Below are positions 55,014 to 64,000 of a stretch of 64,000 nucleotides of DNA, in pieces; positions within the stretch are counted from its first letter, which is position 1; the number at the start of each line of letters is the position of its first letter. A model generated the notes under the pieces. It searched no databases and was not told where the DNA came from. It worked only from the letters and a program-made list of their open reading frames with translations. Both the position numbers and the translations under genes were made by a program. This stretch comes from Thiohalorhabdus sp. Cl-TMA (GTDB taxonomy: Bacteria > Pseudomonadota > Gammaproteobacteria > Thiohalorhabdales > Thiohalorhabdaceae), in the NCBI RefSeq assembly GCF_041821045.1, contig NZ_JBGUAW010000002.1:372001-436000 (forward strand), in the 5' to 3' direction.

Positions 55014-55952
55014 TCAGCCGGCCCCTTCCCCGGCCAGGCCGAAATGGCTGTAGATGTCCGCCAGGGAAGGCGGCGCCACCTCCACATCGGAGACCGTTTC
55101 GGTGGCGGTTACCCGCTCCAGGACGGTGAGCTTCTGCGCCTCGCCGCAGGTTACCCGCAGGCCGTCCCCGTCGCCCTCTGCGCCCACGTTCTCCAGGGCG
55201 TTCAGCGTATCGCGAAGGCCGCCCAGGTCCCGGCCACGGACGCGGATGCGGATCCGCAGCCCGGCGCGCTGCCGGAGGGCGCGCAGGTTCCCCTCCGCCA
55301 GCAGGCGGCCATGACCGAGAATGGCCAGGGTGTCGGCGCGCTCCTCGATCTCGGCGAGGATATGGGAGGACAGGATGATGGTGGCGCCGCGGGAGCGAAG
55401 CTCTTCCAGCCGGGCGTAGAATTCCTCCGTGGCCTGGGGGTCCAGGCCCACAGTGGGCTCGTCCAGCAGGAGCATATCGGGCTCGCCCAGCAGCGCCTGC
55501 GCCAGTCCCAGGCGCTGCCGCATGCCCTTGGAATAGGTGCGTACCTTGCGGTCGCCTGCCCGCTCCAGGCCCACCCCCGCCAGCACCTCCCGGCACCGGC
55601 GACGGCCCACGCCCTTGAGGTCGGCGAAGAAGCCCAGCACCTCCGCGCCGGTGAGCTGGTCGTAGAAGGCCACGTTCTCCGGCAGGTAGCCTACCCGGCG
55701 GCGGGTCTGGGCACCCTCGGCGCCGCGGGGCTCCCGTCCCAGCAGCCGCACCCGTCCGGTGGTGGGCGTGAGGATGCCGAGGAGCATCTTCATCACCGTG
55801 GTCTTGCCCGCGGCGTTATGCCCGATCAGCCCCAGGATCCGGCCCTTCGGCACGTGCAGGTCCAGCTCGCGAACGGCCTCCGTATCGCCGAACCGCTTGC
55901 TCACCCCGGCCAGCTCGGCGGCCACGGCCTCCGTGCCCTCTTCAAAGCTCAT
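55014..55952 (-). CDS. nosF: NosF ABC transporter ATPase
   Basis: The 312-residue ATPase has the Walker A GHNAAGKTT, the signature YSKGMRQRLGLAQALLG, Walker B MLLLDEP and the H-loop SSHILAE. The Walker A is GHNAAGKTTVMK rather than GxxGxGK[ST], which still fits GxxxxGKT. It supplies energy for the NosFY transporter. It overlaps nosD by four bases. About 80 C-terminal residues form an extension common in NosF. Confidence 0.94.
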   Translation of the reverse strand: MSFEEGTEAVAAELAGVSKRFGDTEAVRELDLHVPKGRILGLIGHNAAGKTTVMKMLLGILTPTTGRVRLLGREPRGAEGAQTRRRVGYLPENVAFYDQLTGAEVLGFFADLKGVGRRRCREVLAGVGLERAGDRKVRTYSKGMRQRLGLAQALLGEPDMLLLDEPTVGLDPQATEEFYARLEELRSRGATIILSSHILAEIEERADTLAILGHGRLLAEGNLRALRQRAGLRIRIRVRGRDLGGLRDTLNALENVGAEGDGDGLRVTCGEAQKLTVLERVTATETVSDVEVAPPSLADIYSHFGLAGEGAG

Positions 55953-57202
55953 GAACCGATCCCTTGCGGATCCATCAGGGGATGGCGGTCCGTGACGCCC
56001 GGATTGCGCAGGGCCGGGAACTGCCGCTGGATCCAGCGCAGGGTCTGCACCGCCGGGCTCTTGAGCAGGATGCGCGCCAGCGGGTATTTCCAGACGAGCC
56101 GGTCCACCACGTCGTTGGGGCGGTAGGGAATGTCGCCCACGCCGTCACCGTTCGTGTCCCAGCCCATGTAATCGCTCCAGTAATTGCCGCGGCCGTCCAG
56201 GGACCACTCCTGCTCCCGGTTGCCCACGTATTTCACCTGGTTGCGGGAGTGCAGGAAGGCGTTGCGGTGGATCCGGTTATGGAAGGAGCCCGCCGTGAGG
56301 TGAATGCCCACCTCGCAGCCCTTGAAGCGGTTTTGATGCAGGTCGTTGTACTGGGCGTTGTAGACGAAGGCGCATTTCTCCGGACCGGGGGCGACCCGGT
56401 TGTGGTGAATCGCGCTTTTCTTCACGTAGTTGAGAAGGAAGCCGTAGTCCTCGTCGCCGTCGGAACGGTTGTGGTGCACCTCGAGGCCGTCCGACATCAT
56501 CAGGGCGTAGCCCGCCCGGGTGTTGTTGGTGCGGTTGCCGGTCACCTCGTTGCGGTGGGAGTACATGTAGTGGACCCCGTAGCGGAGGTGGTGGAAATGG
56601 TTGGCGTGGATGACGTTGCCGCCGTGGGAGACCTCGATGTAGATGCCGTCGCGGGTCTCCCAGACCTCGTTGTCCGCCACCAGGGCCCCGGAGACGTTCC
56701 ACAGCTGGATGCCGTTCCCCCGCTCGGGGGAGACCACCTCCGTATTGCCGTGGATGCGGTTGCCCCGGATCACGGGAGCGTGGGCCCCGTCCACCCAGAC
56801 GCCCCAGGCGGTGTGGTCGATGAAGCATTCCTCGATGCGGGTGCCGGCGGCCTCCTGCTCCACGAACACCCCGGCGTTCATGGCGTTCAGGTCCATGCCG
56901 GAATCGCGGATCTCCAGGTTGCGGATGGCGATCCCGGGCGCGGAGACCCGGATCACGTCCCCGGAGCCGCCGCCGTCCAGCACCGCGCCTTCCCTGCCCA
57001 GCAGGGTCAGGGGCTTGGTCAGGGTCAGGTTGTTCACCGGGTGCCGCCCGGCCGGTACCACCACGGTATCCCCTTCCGCTGCCCGCGCTACCACGGTCTG
57101 CAAAGACTCCCCGGGCGCCGGACGGACCTCGGCCGCGGACAGGGGGAGGGAAACCGTACACAGCAGGGCCAGCAGGCCCGGCAAGTGGCGAAAGATTCGC
57201 AA
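55949..57202 (-). CDS. nosD: NosD periplasmic beta-helix protein
   Basis: The 417-residue protein has a signal peptide (cleavage near LSAA) and a right-handed beta-helix of CASH type: NLEIRDSGMDLNAMNAGVFV, HANHFHHLRYGVHYMYSHRN (shown as HFHHLRYGVHYMYSH) and RNAFLHSRNQVKYVGN. It delivers a sulfur or copper component to apo-NosZ. It overlaps nosF by four bases. Its stop overlaps the nosF ATG. Confidence 0.94.
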   Translation of the reverse strand: MRIFRHLPGLLALLCTVSLPLSAAEVRPAPGESLQTVVARAAEGDTVVVPAGRHPVNNLTLTKPLTLLGREGAVLDGGGSGDVIRVSAPGIAIRNLEIRDSGMDLNAMNAGVFVEQEAAGTRIEECFIDHTAWGVWVDGAHAPVIRGNRIHGNTEVVSPERGNGIQLWNVSGALVADNEVWETRDGIYIEVSHGGNVIHANHFHHLRYGVHYMYSHRNEVTGNRTNNTRAGYALMMSDGLEVHHNRSDGDEDYGFLLNYVKKSAIHHNRVAPGPEKCAFVYNAQYNDLHQNRFKGCEVGIHLTAGSFHNRIHRNAFLHSRNQVKYVGNREQEWSLDGRGNYWSDYMGWDTNGDGVGDIPYRPNDVVDRLVWKYPLARILLKSPAVQTLRWIQRQFPALRNPGVTDRHPLMDPQGIGS

Positions 57203-57272
57203 GTCGGAACCGCCTCTCTCCGGAACATGGGCCGGGGACGGGCGCCGCCGCCCCCGGACGCGTCAGCGGCCT

Positions 57273-59222
57273 TCAGGCCTTCTCCACGATCATGCGGCCG
57301 CGCATCTCCATGTGGAGGGCGTGGCAGAACCACTGGCAGTAGTACCAGTGCACCCCGGGCTCGTCGGCGGTGAACGTCACCGAGGAGGTCTGCTGCGGCG
57401 AGATCTCCATGGCCACGTCGAAGTTGGTCAGCGTGAAGCCGTGGGTCAGGTCCTCGATGTTGTCCACATTGGTGAGCGCCACCGTCACCTCGTCGCCTTC
57501 CTGAACCCGGAGCTCGGTGATGTGGTAATTGGGCGCCGAGGAGGTCATATAGACCCGCACCTGGTTGCCGTCGCGGACCACCTTGTTGGCCTTGGTCAGG
57601 TCGCTGATGCCGTCGGCCTTTGCCTGGGCCTTGATGTCGTCGAACCACGGGTCGTCCCGCGACCAGATCTTGCGGGGATTGACCTGGTCGGCCCGGGCCA
57701 TCACGCAGTCGTGGGGCTCCGAGAAGGTGGGGCCGTCATGGACGATCCGCATCTTGTCGCCGGAGATATCGATGAGCTGGTCGTTCTCCGGCTTCAGGGG
57801 ACCCACGTTGAGGAACCGGTCCTTGGAGAACTTCTGGAGGCTCACCAGCCACTTGCCGTCGGCGTCCTTGGTTTCCGCCAGGGTGGCGTTGTTGTGGCCG
57901 GGCTGGTAGTGGACGTCCAGCTTCTGTTTGATGGGATTGGTGTCGCCGCCCTGGAACGCCTCGATGGCCTCCTGGATGTTCCACTTGGCGATCCGGGAGT
58001 CGATGAACAGCGTTGTGTAGGCGTTGCCCCGCCCGTCGTAGGTGGTGTGCAGGGGGCCGAGGCCCAGCTCCGGCTCGGCGACCACTGCCTCCCGGGGGTT
58101 CTTCATGGCACCCCTGAAGTAGGCGTCGAGCTTGTCGATCTCCACCACCGTGACGGTGGGCGACAGCTTGCCGTTGGCGACGAAGTACTTGCCGTCGGGG
58201 GTGGTGTTGATGCCGTGCGGACCCTTGGGTACGGGGATGTACATGGTCAGGTCCGAGCCCTTGGTGCCGTCCACCACCGGCACGTCCGAGTCGCCGATGG
58301 TCTTGTAGCGGCCCTTCTTGACCGCCTCCTCGATGCGCGGGATGTCGAATACCACCACGTGGTCCCGGTCCTTGCGCATCATGCCCGCCAGATGCGCGGC
58401 GTTCTCCGAGTTGTAGCAGGTGGAGAAGGCGTACCGGCCCTTGTAGTCGCAGTTGGTGTTGTCCAGGTTGCCGTCCACCAGCACCTGCCACTTCACCTCC
58501 ATAGTGTCGGAGTCCACGCCCGCGAAAACCGTCTGGTACTTGTCGGGGCTGTCCATGTCCCGTCCGTCGTTGGGCTGCGGGATCATGAACTCGCAGTTGC
58601 AGAACAGGTAGCCCGTCTTGGGGTGCTTCTGCGGGCGCACGCCGTGTACCGCCTGGGCGTTGGGGATCTGGACGATCTTGTCGGTCTTCATGATGTCCAG
58701 GCGAATACGGGCCACCCGGGAGTTCGCCTTGTCGTTGATGAAGCAGTAGCGGCCGTCGTAGCTGCCCTCCGTCAGGGACAGATGGGGGTGGTGGGTATCG
58801 CCGTTACGCAGCACGCCGCCCTGCTTGTCGGCGCGCCGTTTACCCGCCGGGGTCAGTCCCTCATAGAGGATCTTGCGGGATTCGTTGGTGATTCCCCAGC
58901 CGGTGGCGCCGTCCCAGTTGAATACGGGGATGCGCAACAGCTCGCGCATGGACGGCACCCCCATGATCCGGAGCTCGCCGCTCTGCCCGGCGCTCCAGAA
59001 GCCGTAGTAGGTATCCAGCTCGCCGGGGGCCACGTGGGCGTCCTGCTTGCCCTCCGCCGCCCGGGCTGGACTGCTGGAAAGGGGCCAGCTGCCCGCCGCC
59101 AGGCCGGCTCCCACCACGGCGCTGCTGGCGGTGGTGCCGAAGAACTGGCGCCGGGTGAGCCCGGTCGGGGATTCCGCTTCGGTTTCCGGCGGTTGCTCGG
59201 GCGCCTTTTCGTCGTCGGTCAT
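57273..59222 (-). CDS. nosZ: Nitrous-oxide reductase, Tat-exported clade I type
   Basis: The 649-residue enzyme reduces N2O to N2 in the periplasm. It has a Tat signal with RRQFFG (Arg24-Arg25), the seven-bladed propeller with copper-cluster histidines (first in GDTHHPHLS) and a cupredoxin domain with the CuA motif CQWFCHALHMEM (Cys629, Cys633, His637, Met640). These features place it in clade I. It lies between nosR and nosD, each on the same strand. Confidence 0.96.
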   Translation of the reverse strand: MTDDEKAPEQPPETEAESPTGLTRRQFFGTTASSAVVGAGLAAGSWPLSSSPARAAEGKQDAHVAPGELDTYYGFWSAGQSGELRIMGVPSMRELLRIPVFNWDGATGWGITNESRKILYEGLTPAGKRRADKQGGVLRNGDTHHPHLSLTEGSYDGRYCFINDKANSRVARIRLDIMKTDKIVQIPNAQAVHGVRPQKHPKTGYLFCNCEFMIPQPNDGRDMDSPDKYQTVFAGVDSDTMEVKWQVLVDGNLDNTNCDYKGRYAFSTCYNSENAAHLAGMMRKDRDHVVVFDIPRIEEAVKKGRYKTIGDSDVPVVDGTKGSDLTMYIPVPKGPHGINTTPDGKYFVANGKLSPTVTVVEIDKLDAYFRGAMKNPREAVVAEPELGLGPLHTTYDGRGNAYTTLFIDSRIAKWNIQEAIEAFQGGDTNPIKQKLDVHYQPGHNNATLAETKDADGKWLVSLQKFSKDRFLNVGPLKPENDQLIDISGDKMRIVHDGPTFSEPHDCVMARADQVNPRKIWSRDDPWFDDIKAQAKADGISDLTKANKVVRDGNQVRVYMTSSAPNYHITELRVQEGDEVTVALTNVDNIEDLTHGFTLTNFDVAMEISPQQTSSVTFTADEPGVHWYYCQWFCHALHMEMRGRMIVEKA

Positions 59223-59282
59223 GCTTCTCCCTCCTATGCCGCTGGGGCGTGGTGTCGGGCCCCTCTGGCGGGCCCGGCATGT

Positions 59283-61507
59283 TCAGTCGTTCACCGGCTC
59301 GATCCGGGGCTCCGTCCCGCCCAGGGCTTCTTCCATCTCCCGGGCCTTGCGGCGCGCCTTCGGGCCGCGCTCGCGGCGCTTGCGGCGCTGCACCATGGGC
59401 GGGCACTTGTGCTCGTTCCAGTAGGTGGTCTGGCAGTCCAGGCAGAAGTGGCACTCGTTGGGGTTGATGTGCCCCTCGGGGTGGATCGCCTGGACCTCGC
59501 ATTCGTTGGCGCAGATTTGGCAGGGGCTGCCGCACTCCTTGTGGCGCTGTGGCGCTTGAGCCAGTCGAACAACCGGATGCGTGCCGGGATGGCGAGCGCC
59601 GCGCCGAGGGGGCACAGGTAGCGGCAATAGAATTTGTGCTGGAAGGCCGAGGCCACCACCAGCAGCTCGGCGTAGAGGGCGAAGCCCCACTCGCGGAAGA
59701 AGTGCATGGTGATGGCGGTCTTGAAGGGCTCCACCTCCGCGTATTTCTCCGCGGTGGCCATGGACTGCAGGCTGAGGCCGAACAGCACCAGCAGGATCAC
59801 GTACTTGATGGCCCACAGCCGCTCGTGGACCTTGAACGGCACCTCGATCTGGGGCAGGCGCAGGAGGTAGCGGCCGATATAGTTGGCGTAGTCCTGCAGG
59901 GCGCCGAAGGGGCACAGCCAGCCGCAGTACACGCCGCGGCCCCAGAGCAGCAGGGAGACCGCAACGAAGGTCCAGAGGATGAACACCAGGGGGTCCATCA
60001 GGAAGGTGGTCCAGGAGAACTCGCCGATCACGGCGTTGGCGAAGGTGAGCACGTTCACCACCGAGAGCTGTGCCAGTGCGTACCAGCCGATCCAGAACAA
60101 GGTGAACAGCAGGAAGCCGCGCCGCAGGTAGAAGAGTAGGCGGGGGCGCTTGGCCAGCCACTCCTGGAAGACCAGGATGGCGGTCAGCAGGATCAGCGCC
60201 GTGACCAGGACACCGATCTGCACCGTCTTGTCGAGCCAGATGCGCTTCCAGGTGGGCAGGGGCTCCGCTGGCGGCTCCGCGGCAATGAAGTACTGCTCGG
60301 GGAGCTGATAGCGCCCGTTGAAGTTGACGAACTCCCTTTTCAGCGGGGTCACGGAGCGTCCCACCCGCAGCACCATGCTCCAGGGCGCGCCCGGGTCCAG
60401 CTCGAACTTCTCGCGGACCTTGAAGATGCCCAGCTCCTCGAAGGGCGGATGGCCCTCGCTCGCCAGGGAGCCGATGCGCTGATGATCGAGGTCCTGGAAG
60501 GTCACCGTGTCGATGCCCTGCTCCAGGCGGATGCGGTCGAAGATGCCGCCCCGGACGTAGCCGCTGCCCTTGAAGGAGTAGGGCCCCGTGCCCATGATCA
60601 GCAGGGCGTGCTCGCCTTCCTCGAGCCGGTCCATGAGCCGCCGGTACCGGGACTCGCCAAGGAGGTTGCGGCCGATAGTGGGAGCGTTCAGGTAGGCGAA
60701 GTAGAGGTCGATGAAGCGGTCATCGCCCTGCAGGCCGGCCAGCTCGCTGCCCGACCACTGCTCGGTGACGCCCTGTTCCGCGAAGCGCTCGTTGACCTCC
60801 TTGGCGGTGAGGTGCAGGTACCGGATGGCCCCCTCGCCGAGCAGCTCCTTCCAGGATTTCTCCTTGAACAAGTCGGTTTTGATGGTGGCCGGCTCGCGCT
60901 CGGCGGCCACCTCACCCTCGATGATGCCGCGGCTCCGGGCCATGCGCCGGGCGGCGGCCATGACCGTGTCGTTGGCCGCCATCACCGTAACCGTGGCACC
61001 GCTGATGCCGTCCAGGGCGATGGTGCTCCCCTCGCCGCCGCCGCCCACCTTGGCGTGCGCGGTCACGGGGACGCCCGCGAACTGGTCCACGAAGTCGAAC
61101 AGGGTGGATTCGGGGATGCCGATCTTGAGGATGGGCTCCTCGTGGTGGAGCACCTTCACCCCGGTAATGGTGCCCCGGGTGTCCATGCCCACCAGCATCA
61201 CCACCGGTTTGCCGGAATAGGCGGGGATATGCACCACCTCGCCGGTGATGAATACATAGCCCACCACCTTCCCCCCCGCGCCTTTCCCTCCGCCCGAACG
61301 GCGCCCCTTGTACACGGGCGCGGCCGGAGGGTCGCCCCGGGGCTCGCCCACCGATTTGCCCGCCTCGGGCATCACCTCCCGCACGGGATAGCGCTCGGCG
61401 AAGGACTCGGCGGCCACCGCCGCGCCCGCCTGGAGCAAGACGAGAACCCCGAGGGTGATAGCCAGCAATGGTTGAGCGGGGCGGGGGCTATTCAAGGTTG
61501 TCCGCAT
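59283..61507 (-). pseudogene. nosR: nosR, frameshifted by an 8-bp tandem duplication
   Basis: The protein has a signal peptide, the FMN-binding domain (ALDGISGATVTVMA), five or so helices and CGWLCPFGALQDY. At residue 653 (…FDWLKRH) an exact tandem duplication of GCGCCACA (TGTGGCGC twice on the plus strand, 59540-59555) shifts the frame, and the last 85 residues become Arg/Ser/Ala-rich nonsense up to 59291. In the other frame, and on removing one copy, KECGSPCQICANECEVQ and CHFCLDCQ appear, the two ferredoxin-type motifs of NosR, with a stop at 59283. The restored length is 738 residues. NosR is needed for electron supply to NosZ, so function is probably lost unless the repeat slips back. Confidence 0.88.
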
Positions 61508-61587
61508 ATGGGTGTTATCCCCGAGCCGGGTGTGGCAAATGCCGCAATATTTTTGGGGGAATATAGGCGTTGAATGGCGCGGGGGAA

Positions 61588-61601
61588 ATGATTGTTGTCA
61601 A
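61588..61601. promoter_or_regulatory. FNR/DNR-type box between nosR and ubiT
   Basis: ATGAT, four bases, GTCAA matches FNR/DNR consensus TTGATNNNNATCAA at eight of ten positions. It lies 81 bases before nosR and 85 before ubiT, so it could control both. Confidence 0.65.
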
Positions 61602-61685
61602 TGCAATGCAACATCGGGGAGGCCGAGACTTGCCGCGCTACCCGCTCGAGCGGGCACAGCCGCACGCCAGTCCCAGGAGGCGAAC

Positions 61686-62297
61686 ATGACCGACTTTCCC
61701 CATCCCCCGGTGCTGGTGGGCGCTTTCCGGCTCCACCTCCGGTGTTGTCCCGACTGCCTCCACAGCGCCGCGCTCAGCCGGGTTTGGAATCATGTGGTGG
61801 CGGGGCAGGCCTTCGGGCGCCGCATGCGGGACCTGGAGGGCAACCGGATCGCCGTGGAGGTTACCGAAACCGGCAATGCCTGGAGCTTTCAGGTCCGCGC
61901 GCCCCGCCTCCACCCCATCCGTGGCGAGTGCGGATGGGATGTGCGCGTGCGCGGCCGCGCCGAGGATTTGCTGCGCCTGGCGCTGGGGATGGAGGACGCC
62001 GACACGCTATTCTTCAACCGGCGCCTGTGCATGGAGGGGGATACGGCCACCGGGCTGTACTTGAAGAACTTGCTGGATGCCCTGGAGGTGGACTGGGAGG
62101 CGCATAGCAGGGCGATCACGATGACCCTGCCAGGACCACTACGGAAATCGGCCCGGGAAATCCTGCGGCGTGTTCGGCCGGAACAGCGCCTGGCGGCCCT
62201 ACGGCGGCTTTTGCCACGGAACCGGTTGGTAAATGGTACGGGGTACGAGACCCAGAGATCCTGGACTGGGCAGGGAAGTTATCAAGAAACGGGATAG
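61686..62297 (+). CDS. ubiT: UbiT-like SCP2-domain protein
   Basis: The 203-residue protein matches the UbiT (SCP2 sterol-carrier-like) family: MRDLEGNRIAVEVTETGNAWSF (shown as RIAVEVTETG), GMEDADTLFFNRRLCMEGDT and TGLYLKNLLDALEVDW. UbiT works with UbiU and UbiV in oxygen-independent ubiquinone synthesis. A GGAGG site precedes the ATG. It is divergent from nosR with a shared FNR-like box, which fits an anaerobic role. No ubiUV gene lies in the window. Confidence 0.85.
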   Translation: MTDFPHPPVLVGAFRLHLRCCPDCLHSAALSRVWNHVVAGQAFGRRMRDLEGNRIAVEVTETGNAWSFQVRAPRLHPIRGECGWDVRVRGRAEDLLRLALGMEDADTLFFNRRLCMEGDTATGLYLKNLLDALEVDWEAHSRAITMTLPGPLRKSAREILRRVRPEQRLAALRRLLPRNRLVNGTGYETQRSWTGQGSYQETG

Positions 62298-62303
62298 GAA
62301 GGT

Positions 62304-62639
62304 TCAGGGAGGGTTTTGTTGTTTTAGAGTCTCGATTTCCTTTTCAAGAAAATCGATCCGGCTTCGAAGCAGCCAAACCGCTGCTTCCAATCGTGTCCTT
62401 GCCTTAATTTTGGGGAATATCCGGCGGACGTGGGTTTTGACCGTTCCGTCACATATTCCCAGCCTTCTTGCAATGTGCTTGTTCGTCAGTCCCTCCGCGA
62501 TCAGAAAGAGAATTTCCCTTTCCCGTTCGGTCAGGTCGCAGCGCTCATTTCCCTCTACAAATTGATTCTGGTCGGATTGGTGCGGAGGGCAATTTGGTAG
62601 GTACGAGTATTGTCCTGGAGAGCGATACAGAAAGCTCAT
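62304..62639 (-). CDS. Stand-alone LuxR-type HTH regulator
   Basis: The 111-residue protein is a LuxR/NarL helix-turn-helix (LTEREREILFLIAEGLTNKHIARRLGICDGTVKTHVRRIFPKI, shown as LTEREREILFLIAEGL and GTVKTHVRRIFPKI) with no receiver domain, followed by a short coiled coil. Its base composition is clearly lower in GC than the genes to the left. It is convergent with ubiT and upstream of fae on the same strand, but separated from it by 72 bases. The target is unknown. Confidence 0.82.
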   Translation of the reverse strand: MSFLYRSPGQYSYLPNCPPHQSDQNQFVEGNERCDLTEREREILFLIAEGLTNKHIARRLGICDGTVKTHVRRIFPKIKARTRLEAAVWLLRSRIDFLEKEIETLKQQNPP

Positions 62640-62711
62640 GGAGGAAGGCCTCTTTAATGGATATTCCAGTCTATACGGCGCTTCCCCGAATAGAGGAAGC
62701 GCCGGAGGATT

Positions 62712-63224
62712 TTAGCTGTGCGCCGCGAAAGGATGGTTTTCGTCCTTCCTCCGGGAAAGCATGTCTTGGACCTTGGGCTCCCCGGCCACAGCATTCTGGA
62801 GAGCCTCTTTGGTGGCTTGATAATTCCAGTCTTGGATCTTGTTGTCGTCCTCGGCTTCCCAGTGAATGAAAACCCCCACGCTCAAAAACAGGTCATCGGC
62901 CTGATCCAGGGGGATGGTGCCCTCTTCGACACAATCGGCTACCGCCATGGAGATGCCCCTCTGGGCCGGACCGAACATCTGGACCGCCTGTTTTTCGCCC
63001 TTAATGGTCACTTTATTGAATATCGCGGTGGCCGGCTTGACCATCAGGTTGGGGGCAATCACTGCCAAAAGCCCGTTGTGTCCTTCTTTTTGATTCGTCA
63101 GGGTTTGGCAGAACATGGTCTCGGCAGCGCTACCGCTCGGCCCCATGATCAGGTCAATGTGGGCCAATTCGGTATCGTCTCCGACGAGGGATTCTCCAAC
63201 CAGCGTTTTCGAAATCTTTTGCAT
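62712..63224 (-). CDS. fae: Formaldehyde-activating enzyme Fae
   Basis: The 170-residue protein matches Fae along its length: [20 protein letters not shown] with catalytic His22, [26 protein letters not shown] (shown as [20 protein letters not shown]), [12 protein letters not shown] and [20 protein letters not shown]. It condenses formaldehyde with tetrahydromethanopterin. AAGGAAC precedes the ATG. No other pathway gene is present here. Its base composition is lower in GC than the rest, so transfer is plausible. Confidence 0.94.
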   Translation of the reverse strand: MQKISKTLVGESLVGDDTELAHIDLIMGPSGSAAETMFCQTLTNQKEGHNGLLAVIAPNLMVKPATAIFNKVTIKGEKQAVQMFGPAQRGISMAVADCVEEGTIPLDQADDLFLSVGVFIHWEAEDDNKIQDWNYQATKEALQNAVAGEPKVQDMLSRRKDENHPFAAHS

Positions 63225-64000
63225 GATCTTGTTCCTTGTAGATTGGTTGCTTGACTACCAGTGTTCGAAGTGAACTACTTCCCGTGCCGGTGCTGAGTCT
63301 CCTTTCATCTAGCTGTTAGGCGGATCAGCGGAAAAGCCCGAAGGTCCGAAAGAGCCATGACGTTTCCTCTCAGCCCATTTAGGAAAATATCCAGAACCAA
63401 GCCGCATTCGATGGACAGGATTTTTTGGCAAATGCCAAATGCGGTGACCACCAATATGGCGGGGATGGCTCCGTTACCCGTCGCTTCAGGGATTTGCGGG
63501 TATACCGCGGAGAGGCCCATCTTTCCATAGGATGATTACGCTGTAGCGTTCCTCTAGATAGGCAAACTTTGTTCCAAAGATGGCTTCCTGAAAAATAATA
63601 AAAAAATCAAAGATTTGGCGTTTTGCGGGCTTATGGTGTGTCAAAGCGTCAGGTCAAATCGACATTTGGCGTGGAGAGAAGGAATGGTTATGGAAGGTGT
63701 AAATTCGAATTTTTCGAAAATACCGCTTTTCTGCTAGGGGGTGTTCAATGGTTCCGAGGAAAGGCTCCCTTTGGCGCCGGTACACGAATGGCGGTCACAA
63801 AGATTGAAACGGGAGGATTGGCGTTAGCCCTCTATTCCAAAGCGAAAAGGAAATATCGGATGTTGCCTGGGGGGCGGCGGCAGCCGGAGGAAGCGCTACA
63901 CGAGGCTATTTGGGAATCGGCCGCCCGGGCCCGAACTAAAGGGGGACGGAAAGCCCCCCTTTTGCGCAATTGAGGGCCTTCGCCCCGCCTTCCAACCGGA
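63225..64000. other. Region without a confident gene at the right edge
   Basis: Frames at 63305-63520 (minus) and 63623-63973 (plus) are open but have weak starts and no recognised family; the minus one is hydrophobic and may be a fragment of a membrane protein. The composition stays less GC-rich. A terminator-like hairpin lies near the end. Confidence 0.4.
63938..63963 (+). terminator. Terminator-like hairpin near the right edge
   Basis: AAAGGGGG pairs with CCCCCTTT around a short loop and is followed by further T. It could end a short transcript of the plus strand. Confidence 0.5.

Noticed and set aside
63305-63520. Small hydrophobic protein gene on the minus strand
   Set aside because: The start has only a weak ribosome site and the sequence matches nothing I know; it is mentioned only within the region entry.

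Overview
The window reads as chromosomal DNA of a GC-rich gammaproteobacterium with a respiratory, sulfur-oxidising and denitrifying lifestyle. The evidence is a type I-like sulfide:quinone oxidoreductase, a cyanide-insensitive-type bd oxidase, a complete nosRZDFYL order for N2O reduction, E. coli-like Mak, MetE, MetR, DusA and ChaC proteins, and FNR/DNR-type boxes. A halophilic sulfur oxidiser of the Thiohalorhabdus or Ectothiorhodospiraceae kind would fit, but that is inference. No rRNA, tRNA, CRISPR array, integrase or intact insertion sequence was recognised.

Layout. 0-2 kb: the tail of one histidine kinase faces a second, broken PAS histidine kinase. 2.9-10 kb: a small membrane protein, two outer-membrane barrels, an oil-body-associated-type (DUF1264) protein, a DUF442/Blh-type phosphatase-like protein, a P3A proton ATPase and GAPDH. 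10.3-17.9 kb: a glycerophosphodiesterase with a GlpD-like oxidase, an AI-2E/PerM permease with an unusual C-terminal extension, an AT-rich patch, a homocysteine S-methyltransferase, small hypotheticals and a YheT hydrolase. 18-28 kb: a co-directional DUF3450-TtpC-ExbB-ExbD-TonB-TPR-TonB-dependent-receptor-lipoprotein cluster. 28-32 kb: FIST protein, molybdenum-carrier-like protein, fructokinase and MetX. 32-36.4 kb: a glycosyltransferase/sqdB operon (sulfolipid) divergent from olsB-olsA (ornithine lipid). 36.5-40 kb: YihY-type protein, DUF6494 protein, SoxW-like thioredoxin, DusA and a Sel1-type lipoprotein. 40.4-45.3 kb: a DUF3365 cytochrome, YbgE-like protein, Sqr and CydAB. 45.7-53 kb: an MDR oxidoreductase, MetR, MetE, ChaC and ThiC with a TPP riboswitch. 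53.4-61.5 kb: the nos cluster. 61.7-64 kb: UbiT, then a less GC-rich end carrying a LuxR-type regulator and a formaldehyde-activating enzyme.

How it fits together. The strongest unifying signal is phosphate starvation. Tandem CTGTNAY-like repeats with 11-bp phasing (PhoB boxes) lie upstream of the lipoprotein gene of the TonB cluster, upstream of the glycosyltransferase-sqdB operon and upstream of olsBA; a weaker one precedes the TonB cluster. I infer a Pho regulon that replaces phospholipids with sulfolipid and ornithine lipid and energises a TonB-dependent outer-membrane importer, perhaps for phosphate or an organophosphate. A second theme is oxygen-limited respiration: FNR-like boxes precede nosR/ubiT, the DUF3365 cytochrome and sqr. 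Notable lesions are an exact 8-bp tandem duplication that frameshifts nosR before its C-terminal iron-sulfur motifs, and an amber stop plus probable frameshift in the PAS histidine kinase.
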